Shown here: piece after piece, positions 1 to 7,279 of the stretch | Layout: each line of letters starts with the position of its first letter | How positions within the stretch are numbered: position 1 is the stretch's first letter | Assembly (NCBI GenBank): GCA_002298925.1 | Contig: DBMM01000032.1 | Location: forward strand, 1 to 9,638 | Reading direction: 5' to 3' | Length of the DNA stretch: 9,638 nt | From: Geobacter sp. UBA698 | Lineage (GTDB): Bacteria; Desulfobacterota; Desulfuromonadia; Geobacterales; Pseudopelobacteraceae | Notes under the pieces: model-generated | Seen by the model: the letters and a program-made list of their open reading frames with translations, nothing else | What the model was told of the DNA's origin: nothing | The model's database searches: none | Translations under genes and position numbers: made by a program

Positions 1-2994
1 GACCGGGAGCGGGAGGCGGAACACTTTTCCACCCGGGTCTACATCGGTCCCCGCCCGAGCCTGTCCGGCACCCCCCAACCGGCGCTGGAGCTGGCGCTGC
101 CGCTGCTCCTGGGTGGTAGCCGCCTGACAGTTGGCGGCGAAGAGGCGACGCTTGCCCGGGAATTCGGCAGTACCAGCCTGGAGGCGCTGCTGTGCTGGGC
201 GGGCCGGGGACGCAGCCGCGTCCTGGTCTGCTCCCTGGGGCGGGACGAATCGCTGCAGCAGGCCCTGACGCGCCTGACCGCAGAGGCGATTGCGGCGGTT
301 AGGCGCGGGGTGCGCGTCCTGCTGCTGGACGACAGCGGCGCCTTCACCCCTCGCCAGGACTTTCTCGATCCCTTTCTGGTGGTGGCGGTGCTGCACAAGG
401 CGCTCAAGCAGACGGTGGGCGACAACGGCCTGAGCCTGCGACGCAGCGCCTCGATCCTGGTCCGCTCCGGGGCGCTGCGCAACCTGCATGACCTGATCTT
501 CGCCCTGGGCATGGGGGCCGACGCCCTCTGCCCCTATCTGATGTGGGAGCAGGCCCGCGAGCACGTAAGCGGCGTCGCAAACCTGTACGGCGTGCTGGCC
601 AGGGGGCTGGAGAAGGTCATCTCCACCATGGGGACCCACGAGATCGGCGGCTATGGCAAGTACTTCGCCTCGATTGGCCTGTGCAGTCACCTGGCGGCGA
701 TCTTCGAGACCCCCAACTTTTGCGGTTCCGGCCAGGGGGGGCTGACCCTGGAGCTGCTGGAGGCGGAGAACAAGGGGCGCGGCGCCGTGGCCCGCAGCAG
801 GGAGAAACAGCCGGTGCCGGTGCAGTTCCGGCTCTATCCGCGCATCTGGCGGATGGTCGGCCAGGTGGCCAAGATGGAGGAGAGCTACGCCGACCTGTCC
901 AGGCTGATCCAGCAGCTTGAGACGGAGCACCCCACCGCCATCCGCCACCTGATCGACCTGCGCTACCCGGAGGAGCTGTCCGTGGACCCGGAGGAGGTGG
1001 ACACCACGGTCGGCGACCACGACCTGCCGATCCTGTTCTCGGCCATGAGCTTCGGCTCCCAGGGGGAGACCCCATTCCGCATCTATGCCGAGGCGGCCCG
1101 GCGCCTGAACATCGTCTGCATGAACGGTGAGGGGGGTGAGATCGCCGACATGCTGGGGAAATACCGCAAGAACAGGGGCCAGCAGATCGCCTCGGGCCGC
1201 TTCGGGGTTTCCATGGAATTCCTCAACTCGTCCGACTTCCTGGAGATCAAGGTCGGCCAGGGGGCCAAGCCGGGGGAAGGGGGACACCTGCCCGGCTTCA
1301 AGGTCACCGAGAAGATCGCCGCGGCCCGCCACGCCACGCCGGGGGTCTCGCTGATCTCCCCTTCCAACAACCACGACATCTACTCCATCGAGGACCTGGC
1401 CCAGATCATCGAGGAGTTGCGCACCGCCAACCCCACCGCCCGCATCTCGGTCAAGGTGCCGGCCGTGGCCGGCATCGCCACCATCGCCCTGGGGATCGCC
1501 AAGGCCGGAGCCGACATCATCACCATCAGCGGCTATGACGGCGGCACCGGCGCGGCCAGAAAACACGCCATCAAGTTCGTCGGGCTGCCGGGCGAGATCG
1601 GGGTGGCCGAGGCCCACCGGGCCTTGGTGGGGGCGGGCCTGCGCGAGCGGGTGGAAATATGGGCCGACGGCGGGGCCCGCACCGGCCGGGACGTGCTCAA
1701 GCTGATGCTGCTGGGGGCCAACCGGGTCGGCTTCGGCACCATGGCCATGGTGATCATCGGCTGCACCACCTGCCGTGGCTGCCACCTGGGCACCTGCCAC
1801 GTGGGAATCGCCACCCAGATCGAGACCATTGAGGAGGCCGAGCAAAAGGGGCTGAAGCGCTTCGTGCCGCGCGTGCTGGAGAACGGCGTGATCTACGAGA
1901 CCACCTTTTTCCGCGGCATGGGCCGGGAGATCAGGATTCTGACTGCCAAGCTCGGCTTTCGCCGCACCCAGGATCTGGTGGGACGTGCCGACTTGCTGCT
2001 TCAGAACCGTGGCCTGGAGCGCCTCGACCTGAGCGATCTGCTGGCACCGCCTGCAACGGCTGCCACTCCTGTGGTGGAGAGCGAGGTGCGCATCATCCGC
2101 AAACCACTCAACTACCTGACCGCGCTGGTTTCCAGTCTGGTGGCCGACGCCTTTGAAAAGGGGGAGGAGCGGGTGCGTTACGACGACGACAACGCCTCCA
2201 GCTCGGACCGGGCCATCGGTACCCATCTGGCCGGCACCATGGTGCGCGGCTGGCAGCAGGGGCGCTTCAGCCGCGACTGCGAGGCGCTGCTGCACTTCCA
2301 TCGCGATTCGATCCTCGGCAACGGCCTGGGGGCCTTCACCATCCCGCGCATCGCCATCCGGGTGGAAGGGGGTGCCCAGGACGGGGTCGGCAAGTCCACC
2401 CAGGGGGGCAAGATCGTGATCCTCAAGGGGGAAAACCGTGACGGCGTGCGGGTGGGGGGCTCGGTGGGCAAGGGGCTGGCCTACGGCGCCCAGGGGGGCA
2501 CCTTCATCATCCAGGGGAACGCCGACAGCCGGGCCTGCATCCGCCTGTCCGGGGCGGACGTGGTGCTGGGGGGGCGCATCCGCGAGCCCGTCGACGATAC
2601 ACTGGGCAACCTGGCCGGGCGGGCCAACCTGAAGGGGTTTGCCTGCGAGTACATGACCGCCGGCCGGGTGGTGGTGCTGGGCGACCCCGGTCCCTGGCTC
2701 TGTTCCGGTATGACCGGCGGCACGCTCTACTGCCATCTGGATGCGACAATGGGATTTGATCGTGAGGCGCTGCGGCGCAGGCTGGCCAGGGGGTGCGGGG
2801 TGGAGATCCGCGACCTGGAGGAAGAGGACGTGGCCAGTCTGGAGGAATTGCTGGGGAAGTACCACCGGGAACTGCTCCATTCCCATCAGGAGGAGGAGGC
2901 CGACTGGCTGGCTGCTGTCAGCGCACGATGTCGTTCCTGCTTCGTCAAGCTGGTACCGGAGAAACAGGTGGTCATGCCGCGCAGTACCGAGTAA
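1..2994 (+). CDS. gltB: Glutamate synthase large subunit, 5'-partial
   Basis: Reductive transfer of the glutamine amide to 2-oxoglutarate, in the cytoplasm, for ammonium assimilation. The frame is open from base 1 to TAA at 2992-2994, giving 997 codons. Family members are about 1,500 residues, so the N-terminal class II glutamine amidotransferase domain should lie left of the window. Visible in order (window codons): central domain about 1-320, with LHDLIFALGMGADALCPYL near 163; FMN-binding synthase domain about 335-690, with ILFSAMSFGS near 344 and SGYDGGTGAA near 510; Fe-S cysteines C588, C594 and C599 in the canonical C-x5-C-x4-C spacing; and the C-terminal GXGXG beta-helix about 730-945, with repeated GG turns from codon 817. 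An additional cysteine, C591, lies inside the cluster motif. GTG at 310 is internal, not a start. Family assignment is firm. Whether the amidotransferase domain is present, and where the small subunit is, cannot be seen. Confidence 0.95.
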   Translation, partial: DREREAEHFSTRVYIGPRPSLSGTPQPALELALPLLLGGSRLTVGGEEATLAREFGSTSLEALLCWAGRGRSRVLVCSLGRDESLQQALTRLTAEAIAAVRRGVRVLLLDDSGAFTPRQDFLDPFLVVAVLHKALKQTVGDNGLSLRRSASILVRSGALRNLHDLIFALGMGADALCPYLMWEQAREHVSGVANLYGVLARGLEKVISTMGTHEIGGYGKYFASIGLCSHLAAIFETPNFCGSGQGGLTLELLEAENKGRGAVARSREKQPVPVQFRLYPRIWRMVGQVAKMEESYADLSRLIQQLETEHPTAIRHLIDLRYPEELSVDPEEVDTTVGDHDLPILFSAMSFGSQGETPFRIYAEAARRLNIVCMNGEGGEIADMLGKYRKNRGQQIASGRFGVSMEFLNSSDFLEIKVGQGAKPGEGGHLPGFKVTEKIAAARHATPGVSLISPSNNHDIYSIEDLAQIIEELRTANPTARISVKVPAVAGIATIALGIAKAGADIITISGYDGGTGAARKHAIKFVGLPGEIGVAEAHRALVGAGLRERVEIWADGGARTGRDVLKLMLLGANRVGFGTMAMVIIGCTTCRGCHLGTCHVGIATQIETIEEAEQKGLKRFVPRVLENGVIYETTFFRGMGREIRILTAKLGFRRTQDLVGRADLLLQNRGLERLDLSDLLAPPATAATPVVESEVRIIRKPLNYLTALVSSLVADAFEKGEERVRYDDDNASSSDRAIGTHLAGTMVRGWQQGRFSRDCEALLHFHRDSILGNGLGAFTIPRIAIRVEGGAQDGVGKSTQGGKIVILKGENRDGVRVGGSVGKGLAYGAQGGTFIIQGNADSRACIRLSGADVVLGGRIREPVDDTLGNLAGRANLKGFACEYMTAGRVVVLGDPGPWLCSGMTGGTLYCHLDATMGFDREALRRRLARGCGVEIRDLEEEDVASLEELLGKYHRELLHSHQEEEADWLAAVSARCRSCFVKLVPEKQVVMPRSTE

Positions 2995-3105
2995 TATTGG
3001 CACCGGCTCAGTGCGTTACCAAGCCTGATGACGGCGTTCGCAGTGCGGATTTCCTTCCACTGGTAATGCAAATTTACAACTTGCTACAGTCTACTGGAGA
3101 ACCTC

Positions 3106-4662
3106 ATGTTCACACCCGAACTTGATCAGGAACAGGTACGCTGCGAAGATGAATTGAGAACCGAGCGTAAGCGGACCGAGGAAGCGCTCCGGGAATCGGA
3201 GAACAAGTTCTCCAAGGCCTTCCAGGCGACGCCGAGCGTCCTCGTCATCGCCTCCCTGGCAGACGGGAGGTACTTGGAGGTCAACGAGGCCTTCGAACGG
3301 GTGATTGGCTACCGGCGCGATGAGGTGATCGGCCGTTCTTCGGTCGAACTCAGCATCTGGCAAAACCCGGAAGAACGGACCGTTGTACTCCGGATGCTGG
3401 CGGAAGGGAGGAAGGTGCGTGACCTGGAGATCGGTTTCAAGAGCAAATCGGGAACCATTCTCGTCGGTCTCTATTCGGCGGAGATCATCGAGATTGGCAC
3501 GGAGCAATGCCTGCTGAGCCTGGTGAACGACATAACTGACCGCAAAAGGACGGAAGAAGAACTGCGCCACAGCGAGGAGCGCTATCGCAGTCTTTACAAC
3601 GAAACCCCGGTCATGCTCCATTCCATCGATCATGACGGACGGCTGGTCAGCGTCAGCAATTACTGGCTCGATACTCTCGGCTATGAGAGAAGCGAGGTGC
3701 TCGGCCGGATATCAACGGAATTTCTCACGGCGGCATCTCGTACCTACGCCACCGAGGTCGTTCTTCCCGAATTTTTCCGGACCGGCTTCTGCAAGGAAGT
3801 GCCGTACCAGATCGTGAAGAAGAACGGCGAGATTCTGGACATCCTCCTTTCCGCCACAGCGGAACTGGACAGCGACGGGAAGGTCATCCGCTCGCTCGCC
3901 GTTATGGTTGATGTGACCGAGCGCAAACGGATGGAGCAGGAGATCAAGAGGTTGAACATCGATCTGGCAGCGCGGGCTTGCGATCTGGAAGAAGCCAATC
4001 GTGAGCTGGAGGCTTTCAATTACACGGTTGCCCATGACCTGCGGCAACCATTGAACGTTATCAGCAGCTACTGCCAGGCAATCGATATACTGTGTGGCGA
4101 CCAACTCCAAGAGGAATGCAAGGGTTATATTCGAGGGTGCTTCGAAGGCACCCTGCGCATGAACAGTCTCATTGAGGCACTGCTCCAATTCTCCCGCCTG
4201 TCACATGCCGAGCTGAACCGGGCTACGGTCGATCTAAGCAGCATGGCGAAGCAGGTGGCCAAGGAACTTGAAGGAATCGAGGCCGGCCGCCGGGTCGAGA
4301 TGAGGATCGCCGACGGGATAGTCGCCAATGGGGATGTAAACCTGCTGAGGGTGGTCCTGACGAACCTCATCGGCAACGCCTGGAAGTTCACCGCCAGGCA
4401 GGAGAAAGGAATCATCGAGTTCAATGTAATGGAAATCGACGGGAAGCAGACCTGTTTCGTGCGCGATAACGGGGCCGGATTCAACATGACGGATGCGGTT
4501 AAGCTCTTTGCCCCTTTCCAGCGCCTGCCAGGTTCCGAAGCATGCAAAGGTTTCGGCATCGGTTTGGCCACGGTGGAGCGGATAGTCCGGCGCCACGGCG
4601 GGCGGGTGTGGGCCGAAAGTGAACCTGGCAAGGGGGCGACCTTTTATTTCACACTGACGTAG
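3106..4662 (+). CDS. Soluble PAS-PAS sensor histidine kinase
   Basis: Two-component sensor kinase of 518 residues that should autophosphorylate on histidine. ATG at 3106 is preceded by GGAGA at 3096-3100. A charged coiled-coil-like N-terminus (1-30) leads into PAS domain 1 (about 31-145, closing at NDITDRKR) and PAS domain 2 (about 156-274, closing at VDVTERKR). A helical linker (275-303) follows, then a HisKA domain whose H-box has H310 in AHDLRQPL, the phytochrome-type variant. The ATPase domain (about 410-516) shows the N-box at N424 (NLIGNAWKF), the G1 box DNGAGF (454-459) and the G2 box GFGIGL. No membrane segment or signal peptide is visible, so it should sense a cytoplasmic signal; neither PAS domain shows a recognisable haem or flavin motif, so the ligand is unknown. 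No response regulator is adjacent, making it an orphan kinase. It ends with tandem TAG TAG codons. Confidence 0.93.
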   Translation: MFTPELDQEQVRCEDELRTERKRTEEALRESENKFSKAFQATPSVLVIASLADGRYLEVNEAFERVIGYRRDEVIGRSSVELSIWQNPEERTVVLRMLAEGRKVRDLEIGFKSKSGTILVGLYSAEIIEIGTEQCLLSLVNDITDRKRTEEELRHSEERYRSLYNETPVMLHSIDHDGRLVSVSNYWLDTLGYERSEVLGRISTEFLTAASRTYATEVVLPEFFRTGFCKEVPYQIVKKNGEILDILLSATAELDSDGKVIRSLAVMVDVTERKRMEQEIKRLNIDLAARACDLEEANRELEAFNYTVAHDLRQPLNVISSYCQAIDILCGDQLQEECKGYIRGCFEGTLRMNSLIEALLQFSRLSHAELNRATVDLSSMAKQVAKELEGIEAGRRVEMRIADGIVANGDVNLLRVVLTNLIGNAWKFTARQEKGIIEFNVMEIDGKQTCFVRDNGAGFNMTDAVKLFAPFQRLPGSEACKGFGIGLATVERIVRRHGGRVWAESEPGKGATFYFTLT

Positions 4663-4692
4663 TAGTATTTTGTAACTCTTGTTCTTTCGCAG

Positions 4693-4769
4693 CAACCCCC
4701 TCTAAATCTCCCCTTTTCAGGGGAGACTTCAAGGTTTCCCCCCTGACAAGGGGGGACTGGAGGGGGTTG
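4693..4769. repeat. 77-bp compound inverted repeat
   Basis: The outer arms CAACCCCCTC (4693-4702) and GAGGGGGTTG (4760-4769) are perfect complements over 10 bp. They enclose two further hairpins. The first is TCTCCCC (4707-4713) with GGGGAGA (4720-4726), loop TTTTCA. The second is TCCCCCCT (4737-4744) with AGGGGGGA (4749-4756), loop GACA. The fold is a three-way junction with an overall cloverleaf look. It fills the gap between the histidine kinase stop and the adenosyltransferase gene. CCCCCTC-type palindromes of this style are, as I remember, scattered between genes in Geobacter-like genomes, which suggests a dispersed non-autonomous element. It may also end or stabilise the upstream transcript, but there is no clean T-tract after it. 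Confidence 0.8.
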
Positions 4770-4826
4770 GTTTTAGGTGTTCCATGGTTTTAGATTGAGC
4801 GGGCATTGGACGGGCTAGGAGGTCAC

Positions 4827-5384
4827 ATGGAGATGCATCATATCGAGACTCGTAACAAGGTTGGTCTGATCGTCGTGCTGACCGGGGGCGGCAAGGGGAA
4901 GACTACGGCAGCCATGGGTATTGCGCTTCGTGCGGTCGGACACAAAATGAAGACCTGCTTCATCCAATTCATGAAGGGCGACATTCATTCCGGTGAAATC
5001 GACGGACTGAAATGGTTGTCGCCACTGGTGGAGCACCACATGACCGGCAAAGGATTCTCCGGAATACAGGGGAACCCCTATCCCTACCACGAACACCGGG
5101 ACAACGCCCAGAACGCCATTGAACTTGCGCGGGAAAAGCTTCTTGGGGGGCGCTACGACATCATCATTTTGGATGAGATCAACAACGCACTGAAGCTCAG
5201 GCTGGTGGATCTTCCCCAGGTTCTGGAATTGCTGGATATCAAACCAGCGGAAACTCACCTGGTGCTTACCGGACGAGACGCCCACCCGGATGTCTGCGCG
5301 CGCGCCCATACGGTAACCGAGATGCAGGAGATCAAACACTCCTATCGGCAGGGGATTGATCCTCAGCAAGGCATCGATTATTGA
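4827..5384 (+). CDS. cobO: ATP:cob(I)alamin adenosyltransferase, CobO/BtuR type
   Basis: Transfers the adenosyl group of ATP to the cobalt of cob(I)alamin or corrinoid precursors, making coenzyme B12. The 185-residue protein begins at ATG 4827 after AGGAGG at 4817-4822 (spacer 4 nt); ATG 4833, two codons on, has a 10-nt spacer and is equally possible. An in-frame TTG at 4806 lies upstream of the ribosome binding site and is rejected. Near the N-terminus is the P-loop GGGKGKTT (20-27), the CobA-family version. The Walker B segment is IIILDE (112-117). The C-terminus carries TGRDAHPDV, TEMQEIKHSYRQG and the family ending QQGIDY. The N-terminal extension is short compared with Salmonella CobA (about 196 residues). 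No other cobalamin gene is visible nearby and no cobalamin riboswitch was recognised upstream. A salvage role is an inference. Confidence 0.93.
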   Translation: MEMHHIETRNKVGLIVVLTGGGKGKTTAAMGIALRAVGHKMKTCFIQFMKGDIHSGEIDGLKWLSPLVEHHMTGKGFSGIQGNPYPYHEHRDNAQNAIELAREKLLGGRYDIIILDEINNALKLRLVDLPQVLELLDIKPAETHLVLTGRDAHPDVCARAHTVTEMQEIKHSYRQGIDPQQGIDY

Positions 5385-5432
5385 CCTTTAACAACCAATT
5401 TGGGCAAAGGAAAGGGCCCGGCAACCATCTTT

Positions 5433-5918
5433 CTATAACTCCTTCAGGTTGCTGAACTCTCCCCAGGCCAGAAAATTCTGTGGTGCCAGTGTAAAATCGT
5501 AGAGGTTGTCCATGATGTTGTAATGCTTCTTCTCTTCATCGGCAATCTTCTGCAATAACTGCCTGGTTTCCGGATTGTTTTCTTTCTTTGCAGCATCTTC
5601 ATAAAACTGGACACTATCCGCTTCTATTTTCCGCGCATGCTGGTAACCATCCAGAGATTTATGCATGCTGCCGACAATATTCTTATCATTCATCAGCTTT
5701 TCGAAAATGTTTTTGGCCTCTTCCAAGACCGTGGTATCAGTCATTGGCTTGGCATAACCCGCCTTTATGGACTGAATTATTTCATAATGTTTCTGTTCAT
5801 CCGCCGCGAGATTCGTGAAAATGGTCTTCAAGCCGATGATGTCGGTCTCATCCTTCAGCTTTTCATAATATGCCTTGCCGTCCATCTCCATTTTAAGTGC
5901 AAATTCAAAGACATCCAT
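5433..5918 (-). CDS. Ferritin-like di-iron protein, rubrerythrin-type without rubredoxin domain
   Basis: A 161-residue protein of two similar helical-pair halves. The first half has E11 in ALKMEMDGKAYY and the pair E41-x2-H44 in ADEQKHYE. The second has E99 in ARKIEADSVQFYE and E129-x2-H132 in ADEEKKHYN. This E...ExxH repeat is the di-iron site pattern of the ferritin/rubrerythrin superfamily. The C-terminus has no CxxC pairs, so the rubredoxin domain of true rubrerythrin is absent, as in erythrin-like proteins. Such proteins are linked to peroxide reduction or iron handling in anaerobes; the exact reaction here is inference. Start choice: AGGAGG (5932-5927) is only 2 nt from ATG 5924 but 8 nt from the second ATG at 5918, so I use the second, shortening the protein by two residues. 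It converges on cobO. The gene is AT-richer than gltB. Confidence 0.88.
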   Translation of the reverse strand: MDVFEFALKMEMDGKAYYEKLKDETDIIGLKTIFTNLAADEQKHYEIIQSIKAGYAKPMTDTTVLEEAKNIFEKLMNDKNIVGSMHKSLDGYQHARKIEADSVQFYEDAAKKENNPETRQLLQKIADEEKKHYNIMDNLYDFTLAPQNFLAWGEFSNLKEL

Positions 5919-5959
5919 AGTCATTGCCTCCTCTGTTTTTAATCTGAATCATATATCGA

Positions 5960-5987
5960 ATATTACCAGAAACGAGATGGGGCACAA
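5960..5987 (-). promoter_or_regulatory. Candidate promoter of the ferritin-like gene
   Basis: Reading the minus strand, TTGTGC (5987-5982) lies 16 nt before TAATAT (5965-5960). Both match the sigma-70 boxes at about four of six positions. The implied transcription start near 5953 gives a short leader of roughly 35 nt containing the AGGAGG site. The region is AT-rich, so chance matches are common. Confidence 0.3.
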
Positions 5988-6041
5988 CTCAACCAAGAAA
6001 ATAATAGGTTAAAATTGTACCCCGTCTGCCTTCCCGCGCAT

Positions 6042-6413
6042 TCAAAGCAGCATGATCCTGCTGGCAGGGACTGTCTTTGTTACCGACTCCACCGGAAGGC
6101 CGGCCTCAAGATAGGCGTTGAACCCTCCGACTAGTTTATGGACATCGTTCCAGCCCTTCTTCAGCAACAGCTGCGCTGCCTGGGCACTTTTTTCTTCTCC
6201 CGGACAATCCGAAAAGACCACGATCGGCCGGTCATGGGGAATCTCCTCAAGATGCTGTTCAAGTTCGTCGTTTTCAAGGCGCAACGCACCGCGAGCCTTG
6301 AAGAGACTCCAATCATGCACGTGATGGTGGCGGAGTTCGACAAACATCAACGGGTCCCCGTGATGTAAATGTTCTTTCACCACTTCTGCGGTGACATTGA
6401 ATCCTGCCAACAT
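6042..6413 (-). CDS. Single-domain rhodanese-like protein
   Basis: A 123-residue cytoplasmic rhodanese-fold protein expected to carry sulfane sulfur on a cysteine. The active-site candidate is C70 in VVFSDCPGEEKSAQAA, followed by the typical ending LVGGFNAYLEAGLPVE. The loop reads CPGEEKS where classical rhodaneses have CxxGxRS, with lysine replacing arginine; this resembles rhodanese-like proteins with variant loops, so sulfur donor and acceptor are not predictable. The early part has a histidine-rich stretch LRHHHVHDW around 27-35 where the usual DVR motif lies, which is unusual. Start choice: AGGAG directly abuts ATG 6422 with no spacer, whereas ATG 6413 has a 9-nt spacer, so the latter is preferred. 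It lies behind the ferritin-like gene on the same strand, but a 120-bp gap with its own promoter candidate suggests separate transcription. Confidence 0.87.
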   Translation of the reverse strand: MLAGFNVTAEVVKEHLHHGDPLMFVELRHHHVHDWSLFKARGALRLENDELEQHLEEIPHDRPIVVFSDCPGEEKSAQAAQLLLKKGWNDVHKLVGGFNAYLEAGLPVESVTKTVPASRIMLL

Positions 6414-6447
6414 GGTACTCATCTCCTCTCCTTTATGCTTGACAACC

Positions 6448-6486
6448 AGGGCAGCTTGCCCTTTACAGATTTATTATATCATATAA
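6448..6486 (-). promoter_or_regulatory. Rhodanese promoter region with two palindromes
   Basis: On the minus strand a perfect TATAAT box lies at 6478-6473; the -35 region 17 nt upstream is poor. The box overlaps the 13-bp palindrome TTATATcATATAA (6474-6486). Just downstream, at the start of the predicted leader, is a second palindrome, AGGGCAGCTTGCCCT (6448-6462, perfect 6-bp arms around three bases). One palindrome over the -10 box and one directly after it is a typical operator layout. A weak -35 would fit activator dependence. No known regulator consensus was recognised in either. Confidence 0.4.
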
Positions 6487-6595
6487 CAACCCTCCATAAT
6501 CCCTACCGCTGTTTGAATTACTCTGCTGCACCGGAAAGAATTAAGGATCTTGAAAAAACGCTTTTTATGTTTCGAGACTCGGTGCCGTTCATGAT

Positions 6596-6693
6596 CCCAC
6601 GCAGTTGCTCCTTGCACGGTGGGGCGAGGATGGCGGGAGTAATCCCGCCACCTGCCCGATTCCGGGATGCTTTACCCGCAATTATGGGGTTTT
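6596..6693 (+). ncRNA. Hairpin-rich intergenic segment, possible structured leader
   Basis: The 363-bp gap between the divergent rhodanese and doxX genes holds a long stem. GGGC (6622-6625), AGG (6627-6629) and TGGCGGGA (6631-6638) pair with TCCCGCCA (6643-6650), CCT (6651-6653) and GCCC (6654-6657). That is 15 base pairs with two single-base bulges and a GTAA tetraloop. An upstream arm CCCAC (6596-6600) can pair with GTGGG (6619-6623), competing with the base of the long stem. Downstream, CCCG/CGGG (6655-6658/6663-6666) and ACCC/GGGT (6674-6677/6687-6690) form small hairpins, the last running into TTTTCT like a weak terminator. It could be a regulatory leader, a small RNA or a dispersed repeat. 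I did not recognise a known riboswitch, and the strand is assumed. Confidence 0.35.
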
Positions 6694-6744
6694 CTACAAT
6701 TTAGCAAAGGACTAAAATGATCTTGTAGTGCAGGCAATTCTACA
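6694..6744 (+). promoter_or_regulatory. Alternating inverted repeats before doxX
   Basis: CTACAA (6694-6699) is complementary to TTGTAG (6723-6728), and TGTAG (6724-6728) is complementary to CTACA (6740-6744), so the middle copy can pair with either neighbour but not both. Inside the first pair, TTTAG (6700-6704) and CTAAA (6712-6716) extend the stem. TAAAAT at 6713-6718 could be a -10 box for doxX, although no good -35 precedes it. The arrangement fits either a multi-site operator or mutually exclusive leader hairpins. Confidence 0.3.
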
Positions 6745-6776
6745 GGTTGCAACAGTCACTATCGAGAGGTGGTACC

Positions 6777-7187
6777 ATGACATCATTACTATCCAAATAC
6801 AGTTCCGTCTGTTATGCGCTGATGCGGATCGTGGTCGGTTTTCTGTTTCTGTGGCACGGCTGTCAGAAACTGTTCGGTTTCCCTGCCGGCATGCCGGCAG
6901 GAGTTCCCCCATTCATTACCTATGTTGCCGGTCCGATCGAGCTGGTCGGCGGCATACTGATCATGATCGGCCTGTTCACGCACTGGGCAGCCTTCATATG
7001 CAGCGGTCAGATGGCATGCGCATACTGGATCGGGCACGGCACCAAGGCGCTGCTGCCGCTTCAAAACAACGGCGAACTGGCGGCACTGTACTGCTTCGTG
7101 TTCCTGTTCATAGCGGCGCAGGGGGGCGGCATCTGGAGCGTTGATTCCCTGATGGAGAGCGGTCGCGGCAGGGCTCCGCAGTGCTAA
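6777..7187 (+). CDS. DoxX-family integral membrane protein
   Basis: A 136-residue protein with four hydrophobic segments at about 12-32, 46-66, 68-86 and 101-120, the DoxX/SURF4-type four-helix inner-membrane layout. Helix 1 carries the family-like RIVVGFLFLWHGCQKLFG, followed by a glycine/proline loop (FPAGMPAGVPPF) and helix 2 with VAGPIELVGGILIMIGL. The C-terminal tail is short and polar and ends in cysteine. The family is named after a subunit of archaeal thiosulfate:quinone oxidoreductase, but most bacterial members have no proven reaction; some act in membrane redox or thiol stress. ATG 6777 is chosen because GAGAGG (6764-6769) lies 7 nt before it; the longer reading from TTG 6747 would start before the ribosome binding site. 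It is divergent from the rhodanese gene and stands alone. Confidence 0.88.
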   Translation: MTSLLSKYSSVCYALMRIVVGFLFLWHGCQKLFGFPAGMPAGVPPFITYVAGPIELVGGILIMIGLFTHWAAFICSGQMACAYWIGHGTKALLPLQNNGELAALYCFVFLFIAAQGGGIWSVDSLMESGRGRAPQC

Positions 7188-7279
7188 CGGCCGGGCAGCC
7201 CTGGGGCGGGCCTATGGCAATGACTAAGGCAGGAGGTGCTTGGCAGGAAAAGGGTGATTAATACGGAAGGAGCTTTACC

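Noticed and set aside
617..1379. Minus-strand ORFs inside gltB (617-1075, 1083-1379)
   Set aside because: Arginine/proline/serine-rich translations opposite a conserved enzyme domain; typical high-GC shadows.
2998..3014. TGGCAC-like element after gltB as a sigma-54 promoter
   Set aside because: The GG and GC dinucleotides are 12 nt apart rather than the required 10, and the TTGC half is not matched.
5402..5419. GGGC/GCCC stem between cobO and the ferritin-like gene as a terminator
   Set aside because: Only 4 bp with a 10-nt loop and no T-tract; too weak to call.
6590..6700. Cyclic-di-GMP (GEMM) riboswitch before doxX
   Set aside because: Geobacter-like genomes have many of these, but the conserved GGACGCAAAGCC-type core is absent here.
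6369..6704. 111-residue plus-strand ORF across the rhodanese start and the intergenic region
   Set aside because: It overlaps the clearly coding rhodanese antisense, has no ribosome binding site and runs through hairpins; no family resemblance.
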